NCBI GenBank assembly: GCA_002291875.1
Contig: DBAV01000109.1
Span: forward strand, 1 to 15,472
Length of the DNA: 15,472 nucleotides
Origin: Hyphomonadaceae bacterium UBA1001
GTDB taxonomy: Bacteria > Pseudomonadota > Alphaproteobacteria > Caulobacterales > Aquidulcibacteraceae
Direction of reading: 5' to 3'
Shown here: one piece after another, positions 6,504 to 13,754 of the stretch
Numbering within the stretch: position 1 is the first letter of the stretch
How the letters are laid out: each line of letters starts with the position of its first letter
The notes under the pieces: model-generated
What the model was told of the DNA's origin: nothing
Databases searched by the model: none
The model's input: the letters and a program-made list of their open reading frames with translations, nothing else
Program-made: the position numbers and the translations under genes

Positions 6504-7667
6504 ATGATCACCCAGGGGCGTATCTTCGCCGGCGCGCGCGCCGGGCTTTTGGCCGCGGCCGCTGCCGCTACCGTGGCGTTCATTTTCCCCGCGGCCGCCA
6601 GTGCCCAGCAGGCAACCCAGGCGGCCTCCAGCACCCGCATGTGCGACACCGTGAACGCGCAGGTCGGCATGTTCGCCGGCATGATGCGCAGCGGGATGGA
6701 CGGTGCCGGCCTGGGCGCGCTGACGTCCGCGGCGTCGGCCGAGGGCTCGGCGGAATTGGCGGCCGCCGTTGATGGGCTGCTGCCGATCTATGCGGAAACC
6801 CTGATGCTCGACAGCCCCAACCTGATGAGCGGCCTGGGCCTGCGGACCCCGAATGACCGGTGCGCGGCAATCGTCGCGTGGACGGAACTGGTTTCCGGCG
6901 CACTGGCGCGCACGGCCGCGAGCACGCCCGCCACCCCCACGCCTCCGGCCACCGACGATGACGAGAACGACAATTCCGAAACGGCCCAGGCGCCATCGGC
7001 CGATCCGTTCGCTGCGGCGTTCGGCGGTGTCGATCCACTGCGTTACGTCACCGCCCTGGCCTTCATGTATGGCGACGGCGTGACCGAGGCCAATTTCAAC
7101 CAGCTGGCCCAGCATTTCTTCCCGGCCGGCGACGCTCGGACCGACATCGCCCGCACCCTGTTCCAGAACCTGCGCCGCCAGAACGACGCCGACCTGAACC
7201 GTCGTGTGGACCGCTCGATGGGCGAGATCTTCAACGTCGCGCCCGAGCACCGCACCAATACGGTGTCGAACCAGGCGTTGATGGCGATCACCCTGGTGGC
7301 GGGCTTTTATCTGGATGGCGCGCCGCCCGAGCGGGTCGCCCTGATCCGCGAGGCTGCCACCAACCCCGCCTTCGTACGCAGCGCCGTCGCCCTTTACGAC
7401 ATTGCGGTCGACAAGGCTGATCGGCAGCGCTTCATCACGGCCTTCACCCGGCACTTCACCGAAAGCTATACCAAGGCGGTCGACCGCTGGAGCCGCACGC
7501 CCGAGGGCCGGACGGCGATCGCGAACCTGCGCACCCGGTACTGCAACCAGGAGGCCTACCGTCTGTACTGCACCAACCCGGCGGCTCTGACCCGTGGCAC
7601 GGGCCGCATCGCCGGCGTCGTGGTGGGGGCGGTGCTGACCCCGGTGTTCGCCTTCCTGTTCAGCTGA
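6504..7667 (+). CDS. Secreted protein of unknown function
   Basis: I do not recognise the family. The protein is 387 residues with a clear signal peptide (hydrophobic stretch about 11-30, cleavage likely ASA|QQ after residue 34). It is mostly helical, with four cysteines at 47, 120, 347 and 356 that could pair in the periplasm. An acidic, Pro/Thr-rich linker spans about 145-170 (TPPATDDDENDNSETAQAP) and separates an N-terminal helical part from a larger C-terminal one. The last 20 residues are hydrophobic and end at FLFS, which could anchor it in a membrane. The ATG at 6504 has GGAGGGA at 6489-6495, 8 nt upstream, and makes the signal peptide start sensibly. It follows flgH on the same strand but sits behind a hairpin and an inverted repeat, so a flagellar role is possible but not supported. 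Confidence 0.85.
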   Translation: MITQGRIFAGARAGLLAAAAAATVAFIFPAAASAQQATQAASSTRMCDTVNAQVGMFAGMMRSGMDGAGLGALTSAASAEGSAELAAAVDGLLPIYAETLMLDSPNLMSGLGLRTPNDRCAAIVAWTELVSGALARTAASTPATPTPPATDDDENDNSETAQAPSADPFAAAFGGVDPLRYVTALAFMYGDGVTEANFNQLAQHFFPAGDARTDIARTLFQNLRRQNDADLNRRVDRSMGEIFNVAPEHRTNTVSNQALMAITLVAGFYLDGAPPERVALIREAATNPAFVRSAVALYDIAVDKADRQRFITAFTRHFTESYTKAVDRWSRTPEGRTAIANLRTRYCNQEAYRLYCTNPAALTRGTGRIAGVVVGAVLTPVFAFLFS

Positions 7668-7680
7668 AGCCTTTAGGCCA

Positions 7681-7711
7681 CCCCGGGGGCGGCGGTGATC
7701 CGCCTCCGGGG
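7681..7711 (+). terminator. Strong hairpin after the secreted protein gene
   Basis: A 12-bp stem (7681-7692 with 7700-7711, one G-U pair) closes a 7-nt loop 14 bp after the stop codon. It is very GC-rich. No T-run follows, so it would act as a factor-assisted terminator or 3'-end stabiliser rather than a classical intrinsic one. Confidence 0.5.
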
Positions 7712-7726
7712 GCTGCCCAGCCGCCC

Positions 7727-7755
7727 TTGCGTGCACTGTGGGGATGGGCTAACGG
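7727..7755 (+). promoter_or_regulatory. Candidate rpmE promoter
   Basis: TTGCGT (7727-7732) and TAACGG (7750-7755) are separated by exactly 17 bp, giving a predicted start near 7761 and a leader of about 30 nt. The -35 keeps the TTG core, while the -10 is weak. This is plausible because rpmE lies between two terminator-like structures and needs its own promoter. Confidence 0.33.
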
Positions 7756-7791
7756 CGCCGCGTCCGTTTTCCGTCGGCGAAAGACCGCACC

Positions 7792-8016
7792 ATGAAGCCC
7801 GAAGGCCACCCCGATTATCATTTCATCACCGTCGTGATGACCGACGGGACCGAGTACCAGACCCGCTCGACCTACGGCAAGGAAGGGGCGCGTCTGGCCC
7901 TGGACATCGATCCGCGCGTGCACCCGGCCTGGACCGGCGGCACCACGACGCTGCTGGACCGGGGTGGCCGGGTGGCGCGCTTCAACGACAAGTTCAAGGG
8001 CTTCCTCAAGGGCTGA
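7792..8016 (+). CDS. rpmE: 50S ribosomal protein L31
   Basis: L31 binds the large subunit and helps form bridges to the 30S head. The 74 residues match the family along their length: HPDYHFITVVMTDGTEY, then RSTYGKEGARLALDIDP, HPAWTGG and GGRVARFNDKFKGF. There is no cysteine, so this is the zinc-free (C-minus) form, as is common in alphaproteobacteria. The ATG at 7792 has only a weak GAAAGA ahead of it. The gene appears monocistronic: a hairpin ends the gene before it and a T-tailed intrinsic terminator follows 47 bp after its stop. Confidence 0.95.
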   Translation: MKPEGHPDYHFITVVMTDGTEYQTRSTYGKEGARLALDIDPRVHPAWTGGTTTLLDRGGRVARFNDKFKGFLKG

Positions 8017-8062
8017 GGGTGCGCGCGGCACGCGGTGCCGCAGGCCCTCACTTGAAGCGAAC

Positions 8063-8095
8063 GGGTGCGCGGTCCATCAAGACCGCGCCCTTTTT
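8063..8095 (+). terminator. Intrinsic terminator of rpmE
   Basis: GCGCGGTC (8067-8074), loop CATCAA, and GACCGCGC (8081-8088) form a perfect 8-bp stem, extended by two G-C pairs past a bulged T. Five T follow at 8091-8095. It is the most convincing rho-independent terminator in the window. It lies only 13-25 bp before the possible starts of the ABC ATPase gene. Confidence 0.85.
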
Positions 8096-8108
8096 CGTTG
8101 TGGCGCGC

Positions 8109-9068
8109 GTGGAGGCCATTCTGAACGACCCCATCCTCGTCGTCGACGGCCTGACCAAGCGCTTTGGCGCACACGAGGCAGTGTCGGCGCTCTCCTTCGA
8201 GGTGCCGCGCGGGACCATCATGGGCTTTCTGGGCCCCAATGGCGCGGGCAAGTCCACCACCCTGAAATCGATCGTCGGGATCCACCGCCCCGACGCCGGC
8301 CAGGTCACCCTGTTCGGTGGCGGGCTGACGCGGGCGGCGCTGAACCGCGTGGGCTATCTGCCGGAAGAGCGGGGCCTTTATCGAAAGATGCGTGCGGTGC
8401 CCAGCATCGCCTTCTTCGCGCGCCTGAAAGGCATCCCCGCCGGTGAGGCAAGGCGGCGCGCCGCGCGCCTTTTGGACGAGAACGGCTTGGGCGACTGGAA
8501 GCAGCGCAAGATCGCCAGCCTGTCCAAGGGAATGGCGCAAAAGGTCCAGATCCTCTGTGCCATCGCGCACGAACCCGACCTCGTGATCCTGGACGAGCCG
8601 TTTTCGGGCCTCGACCCGGTCAATCAGGCCGACCTCGAGCGGCTGATCCATGGCCTTGTCGCACGCGGCGCCAGCGTGGTGTTTTCCACCCATGTCATGC
8701 AGCACGCCGAGCGCCTCTGCCGCTCGATCGTGCTGATCGCGCGGGGCCGCAAGGTGTTTGACGGGACGGTGGAGGCTGCATTGTCACAGCTGGGCGGCGA
8801 GGCCGTGGTCGAGGTCGAGCCCGGCTTTGACCTGGCCGCGGCGCTGGGCGCACGCGGTGTCGAAGCGAGCGTCGGCGACCGCGAGGGAGTTTATCGGGTG
8901 CGTACCGAGGGACGCGAAGGCATCCAGCGCGCGCTGGCGGCCTGTGTGTCCGCCGCGGCGCCCCTGATCCGGTTCGAGCCGGTCCGCCCCAGCCTGCACG
9001 ACGCCTTCGTGCAATTGGTTGGCGACCGGGCCACGCCCGTGATGCGGCCTGCCGAGGCAGCGGAATGA
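8109..9068 (+). CDS. ABC-2 type exporter, ATP-binding subunit (NatA-like)
   Basis: This subunit hydrolyses ATP to drive the adjacent membrane permease. With a GTG start at 8109 it has 319 residues. Walker A is GPNGAGKST (42-50), a glutamate-type Q-loop region is YLPEERGLY (83-91), the signature is LSKGMAQ (138-144), Walker B is LVILDEP (158-164), and the H-loop is STH with His195. A C-terminal DUF4162-like domain follows from about 225. It matches NatA-type ATPases whose partners carry a large extracytoplasmic loop. The start is uncertain: GTG 8109 has no ribosome-binding site, while GGAGG at 8111-8115 sits 5 nt before a CTG at 8121. That CTG would give a protein starting at the conserved NDPILVVDGLTKRF. 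The substrate is unknown. The permease starts 13 bp downstream. Confidence 0.92.
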   Translation: MEAILNDPILVVDGLTKRFGAHEAVSALSFEVPRGTIMGFLGPNGAGKSTTLKSIVGIHRPDAGQVTLFGGGLTRAALNRVGYLPEERGLYRKMRAVPSIAFFARLKGIPAGEARRRAARLLDENGLGDWKQRKIASLSKGMAQKVQILCAIAHEPDLVILDEPFSGLDPVNQADLERLIHGLVARGASVVFSTHVMQHAERLCRSIVLIARGRKVFDGTVEAALSQLGGEAVVEVEPGFDLAAALGARGVEASVGDREGVYRVRTEGREGIQRALAACVSAAAPLIRFEPVRPSLHDAFVQLVGDRATPVMRPAEAAE

Positions 9069-9081
9069 ACGGGGGCTGGCG

Positions 9082-10401
9082 TTGAACCGGATCTATCTGA
9101 TCGCCCGGCGGGAATACCTGTCCTATGTCGCTGCTCCGGGTTTCTGGATCTCGCTGATCGCAATTCCGCTCTTGCTGGTGGCCGCGGTGATGGCGCCGCT
9201 GGTGATCGGACAGGCGGAACCCGCGCGCGCCGTGGCGGTCATATCGGACGATCCGGCGCTGGAGCGGGTGGTTTCCGACGCCATCGACGGTGGTAACCTT
9301 CAGGCGGGGCAACAACCCCTGCCGGGCGATGCGATGGCGCGCTATGTCGTCGTGCCTGCCCCGGCCACCACCGCCGAGGCGCTGACGCCGTGGCTGGTGG
9401 GCGAGCGCACCGTGTCGACGCCCCAGGGTGAACTCTCGCTGAGTGCCGCCCTGTTCGTGACCCGCACGCCCGATGGCGGCACCGATCTTCAGGTGTGGTC
9501 GACCTCTCTGGCGGACCGGGAGCCGGTCGAGCGCGCAGAGCGGGCGCTGGGCGACCTGATGCGCGCCGAGGCGCTTGGCCGGGCGGGGCTGAGCACCGCC
9601 GAGATCGATCGTGTGGACGACCTGTGGCCCTCGGTTGCCTCTTTCGATCCGCGACGGACGGGGGCCGAGGCGGAAGTTCAGGTGGCTGACCGAGCACCCT
9701 TCTTCGTGTCGGTCGCACTCTCCTACCTGTTGTTCATGCTGATCTTTTCGGTCGCCAACATGCTGCTCTCCAGCGTGATCGAGGAAAAGCAGGCCCGCAT
9801 CCTGGACACGTTGATGACCTCGGCGCGCCTGACCGAGGTCCTGGCGGGCAAGCTGCTGGGTGTGGCGATGGTGTCGCTGACGCTGCTGACGGTCTGGGGC
9901 GTCACGGCGGTCACAGCGGCGCGGCTGGGGGCGGGTGCAGACCCTGATGGGGTGGTGGCCGGCGTCTTCGAGGCCCTTTCGGACCCCGTGCTGATCGGCA
10001 TGATGGCCGCCTATTTCCTGGTCGGCTATCTGATGTACGGGGCGATCTTCATCGGCATCGGCGCGCTGTGCGAAAACCTTCAGGAAGCGCAGACCCTGAT
10101 GGGTCCGGTGATCGTGATCCTGATGATCCCGATGCTGCTGATCCTGGTCGCCATCAACACGCCCGACTCCGAAGTGGTGCGCACGATGGCCTGGGTGCCG
10201 CTGTTCGCGCCCTTCCTGGGCATTTTGCGTGTGCCGACCGAACCACCTTTGCTGGAATTGCTGGGTCCGCTGGTGCTGGCCGCCGCGACCGTGCCCCTGG
10301 CCCTGTGGGTGTCGGCGCACCTGATGCGGGCCGGAACGGTGGACCAGGCGGCGGGGGCGGCGATGCGGCGCCTGCTGTCATTCGGCCGCATGGGCCGCTG
10401 A
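9082..10401 (+). CDS. ABC-2 type exporter permease (NatB-like)
   Basis: This is the membrane partner of the preceding ATPase. The 439 residues show a basic N terminus (MNRIYLIARREYLSYVA), a first membrane helix at about 21-43, and a large extracytoplasmic domain at about 45-203. A block of five or so further helices runs from about 206 to 425. The cytoplasmic EEKQARILDTLMTSARLTEVL (from 234) is the coupling region typical of NatB/ABC-2 permeases, and QEAQTLMGP near 335 is also conserved. The start is TTG at 9082: an upstream ATG at 9065 hits a stop after six codons, and GGGGG at 9071-9075 can serve as the ribosome-binding site. The pair may export sodium, a lipid, a peptide or a toxic compound; the sequence does not say which. 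Confidence 0.9.
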   Translation: MNRIYLIARREYLSYVAAPGFWISLIAIPLLLVAAVMAPLVIGQAEPARAVAVISDDPALERVVSDAIDGGNLQAGQQPLPGDAMARYVVVPAPATTAEALTPWLVGERTVSTPQGELSLSAALFVTRTPDGGTDLQVWSTSLADREPVERAERALGDLMRAEALGRAGLSTAEIDRVDDLWPSVASFDPRRTGAEAEVQVADRAPFFVSVALSYLLFMLIFSVANMLLSSVIEEKQARILDTLMTSARLTEVLAGKLLGVAMVSLTLLTVWGVTAVTAARLGAGADPDGVVAGVFEALSDPVLIGMMAAYFLVGYLMYGAIFIGIGALCENLQEAQTLMGPVIVILMIPMLLILVAINTPDSEVVRTMAWVPLFAPFLGILRVPTEPPLLELLGPLVLAAATVPLALWVSAHLMRAGTVDQAAGAAMRRLLSFGRMGR

Positions 10402-10420
10402 TGCGCGCGTTCACCACGGC

Positions 10421-10449
10421 GTGACAGGGCAGGGGGTGTCGCCTAGATC
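10421..10449 (+). promoter_or_regulatory. Candidate cobT promoter giving a near-leaderless mRNA
   Basis: GTGACA (10421-10426, one change from TTGACA) and TAGATC (10444-10449) are exactly 17 bp apart. Transcription would start at about 10453-10456, at or next to the cobT ATG at 10456. No ribosome-binding site precedes that ATG (CACCCCC), which fits a leaderless or nearly leaderless message. Confidence 0.5.
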
Positions 10450-10455
10450 ACCCCC

Positions 10456-12417
10456 ATGTCCGCCCGCGAGACCCCCCTGGATACCTTCAAGCGCGCCCTG
10501 GGCCAGTCCACGCGCGCGCTGGCAGGCCGCGAGGACATCGAGGTCGTGTTTGCCGCCGACGGTCCGGCGCTGCGATCGGACCGCATCGTCCTGCCTCATC
10601 CCACACGCAGTCTCGACCCGCGTGAAACCACGCGCCTGCGCGGCCAGGCCGATGGGCTGGCCTTGCGGCTGGCCCATCACGACGCGGCGGTCCATGCCCG
10701 CGCCCGCCCCAGCGCCCCGCGCTCGGGCGAGGTGTTCGATGCCGTAGAGGAAATGCGGATCCAGGCAATTGGCGCGAACGCCCTGAAGGGCGTGGCATCC
10801 AATCTGACGGCTGCGCTCGAGGAAACCTGCGAGCGCAAGGGCTATGCGCGGATGGAGGACCGCCGCAGCGCGCCCTTCGCCGACGCGGTCGGCCTGCTGC
10901 TGCGCGAGCGGCTGACCTGCATTCCGACGCCCGACGCCGGGCGGGGCATTGTCGACCTGTTCCGGGCCGAGATCGAATCGCGGGCCGCCGGTGTTCTGGA
11001 CCAGCTGGCCGATGCGACCGACGACCAGGAAACCTTTGCCCGCCTGACGCGCGACCTTATCCGCGATCTCGATCTTGGCGAGGACATCGGCGATGATCCC
11101 GGCAAGAGCGACGAACCCGAGCCCGATGACGGCACGGATGATGGCTCGGACGGCGTCCAGCCAGAGGGCGATACCGACACCCAGGGCGACGAGGGGGAAA
11201 CCACCCGCGACGTCGACGCCGACAAGTCCCCCGCGGGCGACGAACAGCAGAACGTCACCGTCGAGACCGAGGTCGAGCTGGATTTCGACGGCGAGGAAGA
11301 CGACGACGACGACACCGACGCCGAACCCACCCAGCCGGTGCGCCCGCGGCCAGCCCTGCCCGACAACGATCCGAATGCGGGATATGCGGTCTTTACCCGG
11401 ACCTTCGACGAGGAGGTGTCCGCCGACACCCTCTGCGAGGCCGAGGAACTGAGCCGGCTGCGCGGCTATCTGGACCAGCAGCTGAAGTCGCAGCAGAACG
11501 TGGTCGGCCGTCTGGCGAACCGCCTGCAACGGCGCCTCCTGGCCCAGCAGAACCGATCCTGGCAGTTCGACCTCGAGGAGGGGATGCTGGACGTGGCGCG
11601 CCTGCCGCGGGTCATCATCGACCCGATGGCGGCCCTCTCCTTCAAGCAGGAGGACGAGGCGACGTTCCGTGACACGGTGGTGACGCTGCTGATCGACAAT
11701 TCCGGTTCGATGCGGGGGCGGCCGATCATGGTCGCCGCGTTGTGCGCCGACATCCTGGCCCGCACGCTGGAACGCTGCTCGGTCAAGGTGGAAATCCTGG
11801 GTTTCACCACACGCGGCTGGAAAGGCGGCCGGGCCAAGGACGAATGGATCAAGGCCGGCCGCCCGCCCCAGCCGGGTCGGCTGAACGAGATCCGGCACAT
11901 CATCTACAAGTCTGCCGATGCCCCGTGGCGCCGCGCGCGACGCAATCTGGGCCTGATGATGCGCGAGGGCCTGCTGAAAGAGAATATCGACGGCGAGGCG
12001 CTGATGTGGGCGCACGACCGGCTGGTGGCGCGCCCCGAGCAGCGTCGCGTGCTGATGGTGATTTCCGACGGTGCGCCGGTCGACGATGCGACCCAGGCCA
12101 GCAATCCCGGCGGCTATCTGGATCGGCACCTGCGACAGGTGATCGGCTGGATCGAAACCCGCTCGCCAGTCGAGCTGATCGCCATCGGGATCGGCCATGA
12201 CGTGACGCGCTGGTATGGCCGCGCCGTGACCATTGTCGATGTCGAGCAGCTGGCCGGCGCCATGACCGAAGAGCTGGCGGCACTGTTCGACGCCGCGCCG
12301 CGCGGCGCTGCCGCCCGCACGCCCGTCCGCCGCAAGCCCACACCAGGGCGCCCGGCCACCGCGCCGACGCGCGTAGAAACCGGGCGTTCGGTCCGGGCCA
12401 CGGCGGCGGGGACGTGA
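10456..12417 (+). CDS. cobT: Aerobic cobaltochelatase subunit CobT
   Basis: CobT works with CobS (AAA+ ATPase) and CobN to insert cobalt into hydrogenobyrinic acid a,c-diamide in aerobic vitamin B12 synthesis. The 653 residues have a helical N-terminal domain to about 205 and a long acidic, Asp/Glu-rich linker at about 210-292. The C-terminal part carries a von Willebrand A domain whose MIDAS motif DNSGS starts at Asp414. Further hallmarks are GFTTRGWKGG, GRLNEIRHIIYKSADAPWR and VISDGAPVDDA (Asp538). An Arg/Pro-rich tail of about 35 residues after the vWA domain looks like an unconserved extension. The ATG at 10456 has no ribosome-binding site, consistent with the candidate promoter just upstream. 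cobS and cobN are not in the window. The stop overlaps the next gene's GTG. Confidence 0.95.
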   Translation: MSARETPLDTFKRALGQSTRALAGREDIEVVFAADGPALRSDRIVLPHPTRSLDPRETTRLRGQADGLALRLAHHDAAVHARARPSAPRSGEVFDAVEEMRIQAIGANALKGVASNLTAALEETCERKGYARMEDRRSAPFADAVGLLLRERLTCIPTPDAGRGIVDLFRAEIESRAAGVLDQLADATDDQETFARLTRDLIRDLDLGEDIGDDPGKSDEPEPDDGTDDGSDGVQPEGDTDTQGDEGETTRDVDADKSPAGDEQQNVTVETEVELDFDGEEDDDDDTDAEPTQPVRPRPALPDNDPNAGYAVFTRTFDEEVSADTLCEAEELSRLRGYLDQQLKSQQNVVGRLANRLQRRLLAQQNRSWQFDLEEGMLDVARLPRVIIDPMAALSFKQEDEATFRDTVVTLLIDNSGSMRGRPIMVAALCADILARTLERCSVKVEILGFTTRGWKGGRAKDEWIKAGRPPQPGRLNEIRHIIYKSADAPWRRARRNLGLMMREGLLKENIDGEALMWAHDRLVARPEQRRVLMVISDGAPVDDATQASNPGGYLDRHLRQVIGWIETRSPVELIAIGIGHDVTRWYGRAVTIVDVEQLAGAMTEELAALFDAAPRGAAARTPVRRKPTPGRPATAPTRVETGRSVRATAAGT

Positions 12418-13754
12418 GCGGCGGGACCTTTCGGCTGGCGCTGGGCGAACTGCGATCGTTGGTCAGCCTGGCCGTTCCGCTGGTGATCGGCCTGGTGGTG
12501 GCGACGGCACTCTCGCTGACCGACACCATCATCGTCTCGCCCCTGGGCAGTGTGCCCCTCGCGGCGATCTCGGTGACCTCCAGCGTGGTCGTGATCTTCT
12601 ATGCCGGCATTTACGGCCTGCTGTCGGTGGTCGGCGTCGAGATTGCCCAGGCGCATGGCTCGGGGGATGGGCGACGCGCGGCGGCCGCCATCCGGCGCGG
12701 CCTGCGGCTGGGCGCGTTTGTGGGCGTCGGTGCCGCGCTGGCGATGGCGGCCCTGTTGCCGGCAATGGGATTGCTGGGCCAGCCGCCCGACGTGCTGGCG
12801 GTCCTGCCGCAGTATTACCTGCCCTTCGCGCTGCTGCTGGTGCCGTTCGCGATGTTCATCGTGCTCAAGCAGATGTTCGATTCGATCGACCGTCCATGGC
12901 TGGGGGTGGCCTTTGCCGGCATCAGCGTGGTGGTGAACGTGCCCCTGACCGTGCTGCTGGTGCACGGGTGGGGTCCGGTCCCGTCGCTGGGCCTGCTGGG
13001 TGCGGGCATCGCCAGCGTGGTGTCCGAGGTGGTCGGCTTTCTGGCAGCCCTGGCGATGTGGCGGGTCGCGGCATCGACGCGGCGCCTGCGGGTGCGCGCG
13101 CGCAGCCATCCGCTCACGACACGGGGCCTGGCGATGACGGGCGCGCCCCTGGGCGTGGGCTATGTCGCCGAAACCGCCGCCTTTGCCCTGGCGGGGCTGA
13201 TGATGGGCTGGCTCGGGACCGCCGCGCTGGCGGCCAACCAGATCACCAATTCCATCGGGTCGATGCTGTACATGGTGCCGATGGGCATGGCCTCTGCGGT
13301 GGCGATCCGGGTCGGCCAGGCCGAGGGTGGGGGCATGGGCGACAGGCTGCGCCCGATTGCCTTTGCCGCCATGGGCGCTGTCAGCGTGTGGATGTTGATG
13401 GTCACCGTCGTGCTGGCGTTTTCGGGGCGGGCGATCGCCGATTCCCTGTCCGACGATCCGGCGGTGATCGCGATTGCCGCCTCGCTGTTTGTGGTGATGG
13501 CCCTGATGCAGGTGTTCGACGGCCTGCAGTCCACCGCCCAGGGCGCGCTGCGCGGCCTCTTGGACCTGCAGGTTCCCACCGCAATCACCATGGTCAGCTA
13601 TTGGCTGCTGGCGCTGCCCGCGGCGTGGCTTCTGGCGTTTCCACTGGGCTTCGGTCCGCCGGGCCTGTGGATGGGCTTTGGGTTGGGCCTTGCGGTAGCG
13701 GCCGTGCTGTTGCCGCTGCGCTTCCTGCACATCACCCGCGCCCGGGGCGTCTAG
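12414..13754 (+). CDS. MATE-family efflux transporter (NorM-like)
   Basis: MATE proteins export cationic drugs or metabolites using a sodium or proton gradient across the inner membrane. The 446 residues are almost wholly hydrophobic, with about 12 membrane segments in two six-helix halves. Family features include the opening LVSLAVPLVIGLVVATALSL, TDTIIVSPLGSVPLAAIS in the first half, and LAANQITNSIGSMLYMVPMG in the second. The GTG start at 12414 overlaps the cobT stop (GTGA), which implies translational coupling, although no clear ribosome-binding site is seen. Co-expression with cobT hints at a link to cobalamin or its precursors, but MATE genes often sit beside unrelated genes. The stop shares CTAG with the convergent cupin gene. 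Confidence 0.9.
   Translation: MSGGTFRLALGELRSLVSLAVPLVIGLVVATALSLTDTIIVSPLGSVPLAAISVTSSVVVIFYAGIYGLLSVVGVEIAQAHGSGDGRRAAAAIRRGLRLGAFVGVGAALAMAALLPAMGLLGQPPDVLAVLPQYYLPFALLLVPFAMFIVLKQMFDSIDRPWLGVAFAGISVVVNVPLTVLLVHGWGPVPSLGLLGAGIASVVSEVVGFLAALAMWRVAASTRRLRVRARSHPLTTRGLAMTGAPLGVGYVAETAAFALAGLMMGWLGTAALAANQITNSIGSMLYMVPMGMASAVAIRVGQAEGGGMGDRLRPIAFAAMGAVSVWMLMVTVVLAFSGRAIADSLSDDPAVIAIAASLFVVMALMQVFDGLQSTAQGALRGLLDLQVPTAITMVSYWLLALPAAWLLAFPLGFGPPGLWMGFGLGLAVAAVLLPLRFLHITRARGV
13751..13754. other. Shared CTAG: convergent genes with overlapping stop codons
   Basis: The plus-strand MATE gene ends with TAG at 13752-13754, and the minus-strand cupin gene ends with TAG read from 13753 to 13751. The self-complementary CTAG serves both. 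No terminator can lie between the genes, so transcripts must run into each other or end inside the opposite gene. Confidence 0.9.

Noticed and set aside
8695..10320. A 541-codon open frame on the minus strand across the ABC permease
   Set aside because: It mirrors the real permease codons and is rich in His, Arg and Gln, typical of antisense reading of GC-rich genes.
10411..12198. A 595-codon open frame on the minus strand across cobT
   Set aside because: It is a shadow of cobT, whose family motifs are intact on the other strand. The antisense product has no recognisable domain.
12114..13730. A 538-codon open frame on the minus strand across the MATE gene
   Set aside because: The plus strand encodes an obvious multi-helix membrane protein; the antisense product is low-complexity His/Arg/Gln.
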